Position numbers and translations under genes: made by a program. Below the pieces are notes generated by a model. It had not been told where the DNA came from. It searched no databases and saw only the letters and a list, made by a program, of their open reading frames with translations. A stretch of DNA of 64,000 bases from contig DAINDE010000012.1 in NCBI GenBank assembly GCA_036732025.1, positions 1 to 64,000 of the forward strand. The letters run 5' to 3'. The DNA comes from SSSZ01 sp036732025. Lineage in GTDB: Bacteria; Pseudomonadota; Gammaproteobacteria; Burkholderiales; Rhodocyclaceae. Each line of letters begins with the position of its first letter. Position 1 is the stretch's first letter. This document shows positions 20,048 to 27,988 of this stretch, piece by piece.

Positions 20048-20050
20048 GCC

Positions 20051-20242
20051 TTAGTGATGTCCCTTGGGCAGTTCGCCCTTGAAGACGTACTTGGTGCTGC
20101 AATAGGGGCAGACTGCTTCGCCGGTCTTGGTGGCGTCCAGGAAGACGCGGGGATGCTGGCACCAGAGGGGGGCGTTGGGCTGGGGGCAGTGGAGCGGCAG
20201 GTCGTGGGCGTCGATTTCGACGGTGCGGGTGGCGTCGGCCAT
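20051..20242 (-). CDS. CHCC-type zinc-finger protein
   Basis: A 63-residue protein matching the bacterial zf-CHCC domain (COG4391 type; homolog of the small NDUFS6-like domain). Zinc ligands are seen in LHCPQPNAPLW, HPRVFLD and CPYCSTKY. ATG 20242 has a good AGGGAG site. It starts 22 bases after ilvE ends and precedes waaF, a conserved betaproteobacterial order. Its function in bacteria is not established; the fold suggests a zinc-stabilised binding module. No signal peptide or membrane helix is present. Confidence 0.88.
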   Translation of the reverse strand: MADATRTVEIDAHDLPLHCPQPNAPLWCQHPRVFLDATKTGEAVCPYCSTKYVFKGELPKGHH

Positions 20243-20264
20243 GTTGGAATCTCCCTGGGTCTGT

Positions 20265-21185
20265 TTAGACGTGGGCGAGCCAGCCCGCATGCTCGGCGGA
20301 GCGGCCATAGACCACGTCGAAGTATTTGGCTTGCAGGCGGCCGGTGACCGGGCCGCGGCGGCCGATGCCGATCTGGCGGCCATCGAGTTCGCGGATGGGG
20401 GTCACTTCGGCGGCGGTGCCGGTGAAGAAGGCCTCGTCGGCGGCATAGACCTCGTCGCGGGTGATGCGCTTCTCGAACACCGGGATGCCCATTTCCTCGG
20501 CCAGTTGCAGCACCGTGGCGCGGGTGATGCCTTCCAGGCAGGAGGTCAGGTCCGGCGTGTAGATCTTGCCCTTCTTGACGATGAACAGGTTCTCGCCGGC
20601 GCCCTCGGCCACGTAGCCTTCCGGGTCCAGCAGCATGGCCTCGTCGTAGCCATCGTTGGTGGCTTCGTTGTTGGCCAGGATGGAATTGATGTAGTGGCCG
20701 CAGGCCTTGGCGCGCACCATGGAGATGTTCACATGGTGGCGGGTGAAGGAGGAGGTCTTGACGCGGATGCCGCGCTCGAGGCCTTCCTCGCCCAGGTAGG
20801 CGCCCCAGGGCCAGGCGGCGATGGCGACGTGCACCTTGGCGCCCTTGGGGGAGACGCCCAGCTTTTCCGAGCCGTAGAAGGCGAGCGGGCGCAGGTAGCC
20901 GGATTCCAGGCCGTTGGCGCGGATGACTTCCTTCTGGGCCTCGTTGATGGTGGCCTTGTCGTAGGGCATGGCCATCTGGAAGATGTGGGCCGAGTTGAAG
21001 AGGCGGTCGGTGTGGTCTTCCAGGCGGAAGATGGCGGTGCCGGATTCGGTCTTGTAGGCGCGCACGCCCTCGAAGACGCCCATGCCGTAGTGCAGGGAAT
21101 GGGTGAGGACGTGGGTGGTGGCGTCCCGCCAGGGCACCAGCTTGCCGTCGTACCAGATGAATCCGTCGCGATCCGCCATGGACAT
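20265..21185 (-). CDS. ilvE: Branched-chain amino acid aminotransferase
   Basis: A 306-residue fold-IV PLP aminotransferase that makes Leu, Ile and Val from their 2-oxo acids with glutamate. The start MSMADRDGFIWYDGKLVPW and motifs THVLTHSLHYGMGVFEGVRAY, AKACGHYINS (with the PLP Lys) and YVAEGAGENLFIV are typical. ATG 21185 is preferred over 21179 because GGAGAG is spaced correctly for it. It heads the minus-strand run ilvE, zf-CHCC, waaF, NTF2-like, hydrolase, algC, and diverges from the nudix gene. Confidence 0.95.
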   Translation of the reverse strand: MSMADRDGFIWYDGKLVPWRDATTHVLTHSLHYGMGVFEGVRAYKTESGTAIFRLEDHTDRLFNSAHIFQMAMPYDKATINEAQKEVIRANGLESGYLRPLAFYGSEKLGVSPKGAKVHVAIAAWPWGAYLGEEGLERGIRVKTSSFTRHHVNISMVRAKACGHYINSILANNEATNDGYDEAMLLDPEGYVAEGAGENLFIVKKGKIYTPDLTSCLEGITRATVLQLAEEMGIPVFEKRITRDEVYAADEAFFTGTAAEVTPIRELDGRQIGIGRRGPVTGRLQAKYFDVVYGRSAEHAGWLAHV

Positions 21186-21277
21186 GATGCTTCTCTCCGT
21201 GAGTGCTGCTGAAAGCCGCTAATTTTAGCCGATTTCCTCCGGTAAAATGAGGCCTTTGAGCTGTTGCGGGAAGCATC

Positions 21278-21736
21278 GTGAGCGAAAGGGAAGTCTGGAA
21301 GCCGAATGTCACCGTGGCCGCGGTGGTCCAGCGGGATGGCCGGTTCCTGCTGGTGGAGGAAGAGACCGACGCCGGCCTCGCCTTCAACCAGCCGGCGGGG
21401 CATCTCGAATGCGGGGAGGACCTCCTCGACGCGGTGGCGCGGGAAGCCCTGGAAGAGACCGCCTACCACTTCCGCCCCACCCATCTGGTGGGCATCTACA
21501 ACTGGCGACATCCGAGCAGGGACATCACCTATCTGCGCTTCGCCTTCGGGGGCGACCTGACGGGCTGGGAGCCGGAGAGGAAGCTCGACGACGGCATCGT
21601 CGGCGCCCGCTGGCTGACGCTGGAGGAAGTGCGGGCCAGCGCCGCCCGCCACCGCAGCCCCCTGGTGCTGCGCTGCATCGAGGATCTCGCCGCCGGCAAG
21701 CGCCATTCCCTCGATCTGCTGACCCACTACGCATGA
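21278..21736 (+). CDS. NUDIX hydrolase (NudJ-like)
   Basis: A 152-residue pyrophosphohydrolase with a full Nudix box: GHLECGEDLLDAVAREALEET matches GX5EX7REUXEE, giving the magnesium site. Proteins of this kind next to mnmA resemble NudJ, which acts on thiamine pyrophosphate precursors and nucleoside di- and triphosphates. Substrate assignment from sequence alone is weak. The stop overlaps the next gene's ATG, so the nudix, the unknown protein and mnmA form an overlapping operon. A TAAAAT at 21243-21248 may be its -10. Confidence 0.87.
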   Translation: MSEREVWKPNVTVAAVVQRDGRFLLVEEETDAGLAFNQPAGHLECGEDLLDAVAREALEETAYHFRPTHLVGIYNWRHPSRDITYLRFAFGGDLTGWEPERKLDDGIVGARWLTLEEVRASAARHRSPLVLRCIEDLAAGKRHSLDLLTHYA

Positions 21737-22281
21737 AGCGCTTCGGTCTCGCCCTGCTGCTATGGGTGAGCCTCGCGGCGGTGGCCGACGAGCAGGTCAC
21801 CCTTTGCTACAACTGGAGCTGCGTGGCCAAGGCGGACATCGTCTACGACCGCTACCAGTGGCTGGAGGTGACGCGGCTCCTCGGCCTGGCGCGGGACGCC
21901 GAGGGCGAGCGGGCCTTGCTGGCCCAGGCCGTCGGCCGGCTGTACCGCTGGGCCGGCGAGCAGTCGCCGATCCGCAACGACCGGGCGGGCAATGCCCTGG
22001 ACGCCGACGCCGACGGGCGGATGGATTGCATCGACCATTCGACATCCACCACCCGCCTGCTCAAAATGCTGGAAGGGGCCGGAGCGTTCCGCTGGCACCG
22101 GGTGCTGGAGCCGGCCCGGCGCTCCCGCTTCGTCATCGCCCAGCATTTCGCGGCGGTGATCGAGGACCGCCGCAACGGCGAGCGCTTCGCAGTGGATAGC
22201 TGGTTCGTGGATAACGGCCAGCCGGCGGTGATCCTGCCGCTGGCGGCCTGGATGGAAGGAGAGGGTCCAAGTGTCGAATAA
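21733..22281 (+). CDS. Exported protein of unknown function
   Basis: A 182-residue protein with a signal peptide (MKRFGLALLLWVSLAAVADE). The mature part has VTLCYNWSCVAKADI, holding two cysteines that could pair, a conserved-looking NALDADADGRMDCIDHSTST segment and FAVDSWFVDNGQPAVILPL near the end. A third Cys lies in RMDCIDH. ATG 21733 overlaps the nudix stop by 4 bases, and the gene overlaps the mnmA start by 11 bases. I cannot name the family; the conserved Asp/His/Ser cluster could be enzymatic. A lower open frame from 21247 is not the real start. Confidence 0.75.
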   Translation: MKRFGLALLLWVSLAAVADEQVTLCYNWSCVAKADIVYDRYQWLEVTRLLGLARDAEGERALLAQAVGRLYRWAGEQSPIRNDRAGNALDADADGRMDCIDHSTSTTRLLKMLEGAGAFRWHRVLEPARRSRFVIAQHFAAVIEDRRNGERFAVDSWFVDNGQPAVILPLAAWMEGEGPSVE

Positions 22282-23368
22282 AACCGTGGTCGTCGGCCTG
22301 TCCGGCGGTGTCGATTCCGCCGTGGCGGCGTTGCTGCTGAAGCGCCAGGGCTGGAAGGTCATCGGCCTCTTCATGAAGAACTGGGAGGACGACGACACCG
22401 AGGAATACTGCTCGTCCCGCCAGGACCTCATCGACGTCATGAGCGTCGCCGACCGCATCGGCATCGACGTGGAGGTGGTCAATTTCGCCGCCGAATACCG
22501 GGAGCGGGTCTTCGCCGAATTCCTCAAGGAATACCAGGCCGGGCGCACGCCGAACCCGGACATCCTGTGCAATTCCGAGATCAAGTTCCGCGCCTTCCTC
22601 GACCACGCCCTCAAGCTGGGCGCCGACAAGATCGCCACCGGCCACTACGCCGGGGTGCGGGAGTTCGACGGCCGGTTCCAGCTCTTGAAGGCCGAGGACG
22701 GCACCAAGGACCAGAGCTATTTCCTCTACCGCCTCAACCAGGCGCAGTTGTCGAAGACGATCTTCCCCCTCGCCGACCTCTACAAGCGCGAGGTGAGGAA
22801 GATCGCTGCCGCCGAGGGCCTGCACGTCGCCGCCAAGAAGGACTCCACCGGCATCTGCTTCATCGGCGAGCGACCCTTCAAGGAATTCCTCAGCCGCTAC
22901 CTGCCGCCCAAGCAAGGCGAAATCCGGCGCCTCGACGACGGCAAGGTGCTGGGGGAGCACGACGGCCTCATGTATCACACCCTGGGGCAAAGGAAGGGCT
23001 TGCACATCGGCGGCGTCAAGGAAAAGGGCCAGCCCGGCGGCGGCGACCACGACGCCTGGTTCGTCGCCGGCAAGGACATGGAGAAGAATGTTCTCTACGT
23101 CGTCCAGGGCCACGACCACCCCGCCCTCTACCGGGAATCCCTGGTGGCCGAGCAGCTTTCCTGGGTCTCCGGCCAGGCGCCCCATACCCACTGGGTCTAC
23201 ACGGCGAAACCCCGCTACCGGACGGCGGACCAGCCCTGCGAAGTGGAGCGGGTCGACGGCGAGAGCGCCGAAATCCGCTTCGCCGAGCCGCAGTGGGCGC
23301 TCACCCCGGGGCAGTCGGTGGTGCTCTACGAATCCCGGGTTTGCCTGGGCGGCGGCATCATCCGCTGA
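22271..23368 (+). CDS. mnmA: tRNA-specific 2-thiouridylase
   Basis: A 365-residue enzyme that makes 2-thiouridine at wobble U34 of tRNA-Lys, -Glu and -Gln, with sulfur from the IscS/Tus relay. The ATP P-loop GLSGGVDSAVAALLL opens the protein. The two catalytic cysteines are in NPDILCNSEIKF and STGICFIGERPF. The protein starts at GTG 22271 (MSNKTVVVGLSGG), overlapping the preceding gene by 11 bases. Length and domain order are normal. A small hairpin lies after it. Confidence 0.96.
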   Translation: MSNKTVVVGLSGGVDSAVAALLLKRQGWKVIGLFMKNWEDDDTEEYCSSRQDLIDVMSVADRIGIDVEVVNFAAEYRERVFAEFLKEYQAGRTPNPDILCNSEIKFRAFLDHALKLGADKIATGHYAGVREFDGRFQLLKAEDGTKDQSYFLYRLNQAQLSKTIFPLADLYKREVRKIAAAEGLHVAAKKDSTGICFIGERPFKEFLSRYLPPKQGEIRRLDDGKVLGEHDGLMYHTLGQRKGLHIGGVKEKGQPGGGDHDAWFVAGKDMEKNVLYVVQGHDHPALYRESLVAEQLSWVSGQAPHTHWVYTAKPRYRTADQPCEVERVDGESAEIRFAEPQWALTPGQSVVLYESRVCLGGGIIR

Positions 23369-23433
23369 TACGGCTTCGCGTCTCGCTTCGAGGGCGAAGC
23401 AGAATTAAGGAGAAGGTGGCGGTCAGTTCCGGA

Positions 23434-23452
23434 ACCGGCCAAAACGGCCGGT
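23434..23452. other. Small hairpin after mnmA
   Basis: Perfect stem ACCGGCC / GGCCGGT around loop AAAAC, in the gap between mnmA and the Yip1 gene. No T tract follows, so it is not a standard terminator; it may slow RNA decay or do nothing. Confidence 0.4.
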
Positions 23453-23492
23453 AGTCAAAGGATCATGGAGTTCTCCTGCAAGGAGGCAGATC

Positions 23493-24068
23493 ATGAACCT
23501 GATGATGTTCCCGAAAATGGCGGCTTCCCACGATGAAGGCTGGGCCTGGCTGATGCAGGTCCATCCCTCGGTGGCCAAGGTGTTCGCCCTGTACGTGGCG
23601 CCCATGGCCCTCATTCCGCCGGCCATGCTGCTTTATGCCGTCCATGCCTACGGCGGCATCATGGGCAGCGTCACCATGGACCACGCCTGGCGTCTGGCGA
23701 TCGTCTTCTACCTGGCCGAACTGATGGCGGTGCCGGTCATGGCGGCGGTCATCCAGCGCCTGGGCGACGTGGTGGACACCCGGCCCGAATACCACGACGC
23801 CTTCGCCTTTGCCGCCGCCGTGCCGACCCCCCTCTGGCTCTCGGCCCTGGCGCTCTTCATCCCCAGCCTGACCGTGGTGGCGGTGGCCACCGCCGTGGCG
23901 CTCTTCATCTCGGCACTGCTGATCTACGAGGGCTGCGACCGGGTCTTCGGGCTCAACGACGAGGGCAAGTCCCGGTTGCTGGCCGGTTCCATCCTGGCCG
24001 CCGGGCTGGTGGCCTGGGTGGTGCTGATGGGCCTGGCCTTCGTCAGCTGGGGTTGGGCGGTTTCCTGA
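23493..24068 (+). CDS. Yip1/DUF1282-family inner membrane protein
   Basis: A 191-residue membrane protein with about five hydrophobic helices (about 31-53, 70-90, 113-135, 138-155, 166-190). The opening SHDEGWAWLMQVHPSVAKVFALYVAPMALIPPAM fits the Yip1-superfamily DUF1282 proteins of proteobacteria. The function of bacterial Yip1 relatives is unknown. CAAGGAGGCAG precedes ATG 23493. It sits alone between mnmA and the JAMM gene, about 145 bases from the latter. Confidence 0.78.
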   Translation: MNLMMFPKMAASHDEGWAWLMQVHPSVAKVFALYVAPMALIPPAMLLYAVHAYGGIMGSVTMDHAWRLAIVFYLAELMAVPVMAAVIQRLGDVVDTRPEYHDAFAFAAAVPTPLWLSALALFIPSLTVVAVATAVALFISALLIYEGCDRVFGLNDEGKSRLLAGSILAAGLVAWVVLMGLAFVSWGWAVS

Positions 24069-24213
24069 GCGCGGCAGCGGCGTCAATCAACGGCAAGCAG
24101 ATCCGTAGCCGGGGCCGGGCCGCGCACCGGCCCCGCGGCAGGCTGAAAGAGGCGCCAAAACCCGCTTGCGCCAAGCCCGGTCTGAATTCCGGGCGATTGT
24201 GGAGGGCCGCGGC

Positions 24214-24636
24214 GTGCATACCGTACTCCTGCTTCCTGCCGCCACCCGCGCCGAACTGGAAATGCTGGCCGGCGGCGGTTATCCGGACGAGACCTGCGGG
24301 CTCCTGCTGGGGCGCGAGGAAAGCGGGCGCTGCCTCGTCGTGGGCCAGCGTGCGGCCCGCAACGTCAATCGGGAGCGCTCCCGGGACCGCTTCACCGTCG
24401 ATCCCCTGGACTACCTGGCGGCGGAACAGGCCGCTGCCGCCGCGGGCGTCGCCCTGGTCGGCTGCTGGCACAGCCATCCCGACCATCCCGCCCGGCCCAG
24501 CGAGACGGACCGGGTCCTGGCCTGGCCGGGCTGGTCCTACGTCATCGTCGCGGTGACGGCCGCCGGCGTCGCCGATCTGCGCTCCTGGCGCCTGGACGGG
24601 CCGGAGTTTTGTGAAGAGGAGGTGCGCGATGGCTGA
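24214..24636 (+). CDS. JAMM-domain (M67) metalloprotease, Mec-like
   Basis: A 140-residue JAB1/MPN/Mov34 zinc peptidase. The full JAMM site is present: Glu26 in PDETCG, then His86-x-His88-x7-Ser96-x2-Asp99 (WHSHPDHPARPSETD). The start is GTG 24214, because GGAGGG at 24201-24206 fits and the domain begins there; an open extension to 24166 is less likely. In Mycobacterium the homolog Mec cleaves the CysO-cysteine adduct to release cysteine. The gene overlaps the downstream CysO-rhodanese-MoeB fusion by 8 bases, and cysM follows, so the same chemistry is likely here. It may also clip the carrier from the fusion. Confidence 0.88.
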   Translation: MHTVLLLPAATRAELEMLAGGGYPDETCGLLLGREESGRCLVVGQRAARNVNRERSRDRFTVDPLDYLAAEQAAAAAGVALVGCWHSHPDHPARPSETDRVLAWPGWSYVIVAVTAAGVADLRSWRLDGPEFCEEEVRDG

Positions 24637-26086
24637 AATGAATGAAACGGTCACCATCCGCATTCCCACGCCGTTGCGCAGCTATACCGCCGGCGCCGAC
24701 CACGTGGCGGTGGCGGCGGCGACGGTGGGCGAGGCCCTGGCCGCCCTGGGCGAGGTCCATCCCGGAATCCTCGAACGGGTGCTGGCGCCGGGCGGGGATT
24801 TGCGCCCCTTCGTCAACGTCTTTCTCGGCCCCGACAACGTGCGGGGCCTGCAGGGCCTGGCCACGCCCCTGGCCGCCGGCGCCGTGCTGGCCATCGTGCC
24901 GGCGGTGGCCGGCGGGGCCGGAGGCAAGGAGCGCCGGCTCGCCGAGTTGCGCGCCACGGTTCCCGAGATCACCCCGGCCGAGGCCCTGGCCCGCCAGGCC
25001 CGGGGGGCGGTGCTGGTCGACGTGCGGGAGGCCGACGAGGTCGCCCAGGGCAGTCCGCCAGGGGCGCTGCGGATCAACCGCGGCTTCCTCGAACTGCGCA
25101 TCGAGGCGGCGGTGCCCGACTACGACCGGCCCCTGCTGGCCCTGTGCGGCGGCGGCGTGCGTTCCCTGTTCGCCGCCGACAGCCTGCAGCGCCTGGGCTA
25201 CCGCCAGGTGGCCTCGGTCAGCGGCGGCTTCGCCCGCTGGAAGGCGGAAGGGCTTCCCGTCGAACAGCCCCGGACGCTTTCCGGCGAGGCCCGGGAGCGC
25301 TACGGCCGCCACCTGGCCATTCCCGAGGTGGGGGAGGCCGGCCAGGCCCGCCTGCTGGCCGGCAAGGTGCTGCTGGTGGGGGCCGGCGGCCTGGGCTGCC
25401 CCGCGGCCCTCTACCTGGCGGCGGCCGGGGTCGGCACCCTGGGCCTGGTGGACGACGACCGGGTGGAGCGCAGCAACCTGCAGCGCCAGGTGCTGCACAC
25501 CGACGGCCGGGTCGGCCAGTTGAAGGTGGATTCGGCCCGGGCCGGCCTTGCCGCCCTCAACCCCGGCATCCGCATCGACACCTTTGCCGAGCGCCTCTCC
25601 AGCGCCAACGTCGAGCGCCTGTTCACCGGCTACGACCTGGTGGTGGACGGTTCCGACAACTTTCCCACCCGCTACCTGGTCAACGACGCCTGCGTCAAAC
25701 TGGGCATTCCCAACGTGCACGGCTCCGTGTACCGCTTCGAGGGGCAAGTGACGGTCTTTTGGCCGGCCTGGGCCAGGCGGCGCGGCCCCTGCTACCGTTG
25801 CCTCTACCCCGAGCCGCCGCCGCCGGATCTCGCCCCCTCCTGCGCCGAGGCCGGCGTCCTGGGGGTGCTGCCGGGAATCATCGGCCTTCTGGAGGCGGTC
25901 GAGGCCATCAAGATCCTTCTCGGCCTGGGCGACCCCCTGGTGGGGCGGCTCCTCTGCTACGACGCCCTCTCCGGCAGTTTCGACCAATACACCCTGCAGC
26001 CCGATCCGGATTGCGCCTACTGCGGCGACGGCAAGGCCTTCCCCGGCTACGTGGATTACGCAGCCGCATGCCGGGCGGCGGCATGA
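24629..26086 (+). CDS. CysO-like sulfur carrier / rhodanese / MoeB-ThiF E1 fusion
   Basis: A 485-residue three-domain protein. Residues 1-96 form a ubiquitin-like carrier close to mycobacterial CysO (VTIRIPTPLR, FVNVFL, ending VPAVAGG at 90-96), but the GG is internal and followed by AGGKERR. Residues about 105-212 are a rhodanese with active Cys173 (LCGGGVRS). Residues about 215-485 are an E1-like adenylyltransferase: GAGGLG 251-256, VDDD, RSNLQRQ, Cys405 in APSCAEAGVLG, and zinc pairs C388xxC391 and C462xxC465. It should adenylate a carrier C-terminus and load sulfur from the rhodanese. ATG 24629 follows GAGGAGG. Confidence 0.88.
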   Translation: MAEMNETVTIRIPTPLRSYTAGADHVAVAAATVGEALAALGEVHPGILERVLAPGGDLRPFVNVFLGPDNVRGLQGLATPLAAGAVLAIVPAVAGGAGGKERRLAELRATVPEITPAEALARQARGAVLVDVREADEVAQGSPPGALRINRGFLELRIEAAVPDYDRPLLALCGGGVRSLFAADSLQRLGYRQVASVSGGFARWKAEGLPVEQPRTLSGEARERYGRHLAIPEVGEAGQARLLAGKVLLVGAGGLGCPAALYLAAAGVGTLGLVDDDRVERSNLQRQVLHTDGRVGQLKVDSARAGLAALNPGIRIDTFAERLSSANVERLFTGYDLVVDGSDNFPTRYLVNDACVKLGIPNVHGSVYRFEGQVTVFWPAWARRRGPCYRCLYPEPPPPDLAPSCAEAGVLGVLPGIIGLLEAVEAIKILLGLGDPLVGRLLCYDALSGSFDQYTLQPDPDCAYCGDGKAFPGYVDYAAACRAAA

Positions 26087-26994
26087 GAGCGGACGCGCTG
26101 CTGGCCGCCGTCGGCCATACTCCCCTGGTGGAGATCCCATTCGCCGGCGAGGCGGCGCCGGGGGTACGGCTGTTCGCCAAGCTGGAAAGCGTCAATCCCG
26201 GCGGCTCGATCAAGGACCGGCCGGTGGCGCGCATGCTGACCCGGGCGCTGGCGGCGGGCGTCTTCGCCGGCGGGCGCCGGCTTCTCGACTCCTCCTCGGG
26301 CAACGCCGGCATTTCCTACGCCATGTTTGGCGCCGCCCTGGGCGTGCCGGTGACCCTGGTGGTGCCGGGCAATGCCAGCGCCGAGCGTCTCGACCGCATC
26401 CGCGCCCACGGCGCCGAGTTGATCCTCACCGATCCCGTCGAAGGCTATGACCACGCCCTCGTCACCGCCCACCGCCTGGCCGAGGCGCAACCGGAGCGCT
26501 ACTGGCTGTGCGACCAGTATGCCAACGACGACAACTGGCTGGCCCACTACGAGGGCACCGGCGAGGAAATCCTGGCCCAGTTGGGCGACGGCGGCGCCGT
26601 GCTCCCCGACGCCCTGGTGGCGGGCATCGGCACCGGCGGCACCCTGACCGGCGTGGGCCGCCGCCTGCGCCGCGAGAATCCGGCCCTCTTCATCGCTGCC
26701 GCCATTCCCGAGACCTTCCCCGGCATCGAGGGCCTGAAGCCCCTCGGCCACCCCGGCGACATCGTGCCGGCCCTCCTCGACGAGGGCCTCATCGACTGGC
26801 GCCTCCCGGTCACCCTGGAGCAGGCCGTCGCCATGTGCCGGCGCCTGGCGGGCCTGGGGTTCTACGTCGGACCCTCGGCCGGCGCCTGCGTGGACGTGGC
26901 GCTGCGGCTGGCGGCGGAAGGGCGCTGGCGCACCCTCGTCACCGTCCTGCCGGACACCGGCGAACGCTACGTGTCCACCGGCCTGTGGCAGTGA
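26083..26994 (+). CDS. cysM: Cysteine synthase, CysM-like
   Basis: A 303-residue fold-II PLP enzyme. The PLP Lys44 is in NPGGSIKDRP, the substrate loop is SSSGNAGISYA, and the phosphate cradle is GIGTGGTLTGVG. Cysteine synthases join O-acetylserine (or O-phosphoserine) with a sulfur donor. Its ATG overlaps the stop of the CysO-rhodanese-MoeB fusion by 4 bases, so the donor is probably the carrier thiocarboxylate, as for mycobacterial CysM, rather than free sulfide. The JAMM protease gene completes the operon. Which acceptor it uses cannot be read from the sequence. Confidence 0.9.
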   Translation: MRADALLAAVGHTPLVEIPFAGEAAPGVRLFAKLESVNPGGSIKDRPVARMLTRALAAGVFAGGRRLLDSSSGNAGISYAMFGAALGVPVTLVVPGNASAERLDRIRAHGAELILTDPVEGYDHALVTAHRLAEAQPERYWLCDQYANDDNWLAHYEGTGEEILAQLGDGGAVLPDALVAGIGTGGTLTGVGRRLRRENPALFIAAAIPETFPGIEGLKPLGHPGDIVPALLDEGLIDWRLPVTLEQAVAMCRRLAGLGFYVGPSAGACVDVALRLAAEGRWRTLVTVLPDTGERYVSTGLWQ

Positions 26995-27083
26995 CCGGTC
27001 GGCCTCGCGGCAAGGGGCCGGGGCAACTATAGTGAAAGCCGAAGGGCGGAATTCTTCGCCCTCCCGACGGAAAGGAGAACATC

Positions 27084-27554
27084 ATGGCGATCGCAATGAC
27101 CTTGGCGGAATATCTCCAGAGCCATCACTCCGCCTTCGAGATGATGACCCACGCCCACACCGGCTGCAGCCTGGACACCGCGGCGACGGCCCACGTGCCG
27201 GGGGACCGGCTGGCCAAATCGGTGATGCTCAAGGACGAGGCGGGCTACGTCATGGCCGTCCTTCCATCCACTTGCCATGTCTCGATCAGCGCCCTCAACC
27301 GCCGCCTGGGGCGGCACCTGCAGCTGGCCGAGGAATGGGAGCTGGCGGGCCTCTTCCGCGACTGCGAACCGGGCGCCATTCCGGCCGTGGGCCCGGCCTA
27401 CGGCCTGAAGACCCTGATCGACGAGCGCGTGACGCAGCAGCGGGACGTCTATTTCGAAGCCGGCGACCACGAGGGCCTCATCCACATGCCCATGGACCAG
27501 TTCCTGGAACTCATGGGCGAATGCGACCGGGCCCAGTTCGCCCGCCACCTGTAG
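27084..27554 (+). CDS. YbaK/EbsC-family aminoacyl-tRNA deacylase
   Basis: A 156-residue protein of the YbaK/prolyl-tRNA editing superfamily, which hydrolyses mischarged aminoacyl-tRNAs in trans. Visible features are VPGDRLAKSVMLKDEAGYVMAVLPS, with the conserved Lys that positions the tRNA end, and a C-terminal GDHEGLIHM segment. AAAGGAG precedes ATG 27084. A small hairpin (GGGCG/CGCCC, about 27043-27062) sits before the ribosome site. It is monocistronic and convergent with the small lipoprotein gene. Substrate specificity (Cys, Ala or Ser) cannot be assigned. Confidence 0.82.
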   Translation: MAIAMTLAEYLQSHHSAFEMMTHAHTGCSLDTAATAHVPGDRLAKSVMLKDEAGYVMAVLPSTCHVSISALNRRLGRHLQLAEEWELAGLFRDCEPGAIPAVGPAYGLKTLIDERVTQQRDVYFEAGDHEGLIHMPMDQFLELMGECDRAQFARHL

Positions 27555-27573
27555 GCCCCCGCCGGCGGCGCAA

Positions 27574-27623
27574 AGGCATCAGCCGGGGCTGCGCGCTGCG
27601 CTACCCCGGCAGGATCGGCTGAT
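27574..27623. other. Two-part hairpin between convergent genes
   Basis: Outer arms GCATCAGCC (27574-27582) and GGCTGATGC (27615-27623) are perfectly complementary, and an inner stem CCGGGG / CCCCGG is possible. It lies between the YbaK-type gene and the convergent lipoprotein. There is no T tract, so it is at best a Rho-aided stop or RNA-stability structure. Confidence 0.5.
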
Positions 27624-27632
27624 GCTGCGGCC

Positions 27633-27908
27633 TCAGCGGCTTTCGTTGGGCGCCGGGGCCGGCGGCGAGGAAGGAGAGCCCTGGTTCTCGGGCGCCGGCA
27701 TGGCCGGCGTGCCCGAAGGCGAAGGCGAAGGCTGGCCGGCGGCCGGAGGGGCGCCCTGCAGGATTTTTTCCGGGGAATCGGGGGCCCGGGCCTGATTTTC
27801 CTGGGCCTGGCCGGGGGCGGCCGCGGACGGAGACTGCTCCGCCCGGTTGCAGGCCAGAACCAGGAGCGGTACGGCCAGGGTCGACATCAGTAGAAGCTTG
27901 CTACGCAT
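27633..27908 (-). CDS. Small Pro/Ser-rich lipoprotein
   Basis: A 91-residue predicted lipoprotein with signal peptide MRSKLLLMSTLAVPLLVLAC, where the final Cys20 is the lipid site of lipobox LVLAC. The remainder is low-complexity Pro, Ala, Ser, Gln and Asn, with no fold expected. It follows the MlaC-like gene by 80 bases on the same strand and may be cotranscribed. No family can be named. Ribosome site GAAAGGAG is well placed before ATG 27908. Confidence 0.72.
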   Translation of the reverse strand: MRSKLLLMSTLAVPLLVLACNRAEQSPSAAAPGQAQENQARAPDSPEKILQGAPPAAGQPSPSPSGTPAMPAPENQGSPSSPPAPAPNESR

Positions 27909-27988
27909 GGTATTGACTCCTTTCAGGGGGAGGAGGGGAACTGCCGGGGGCTACGCCCACGGCCAGGTTCCCGGGGAGTTGCCGCCCG

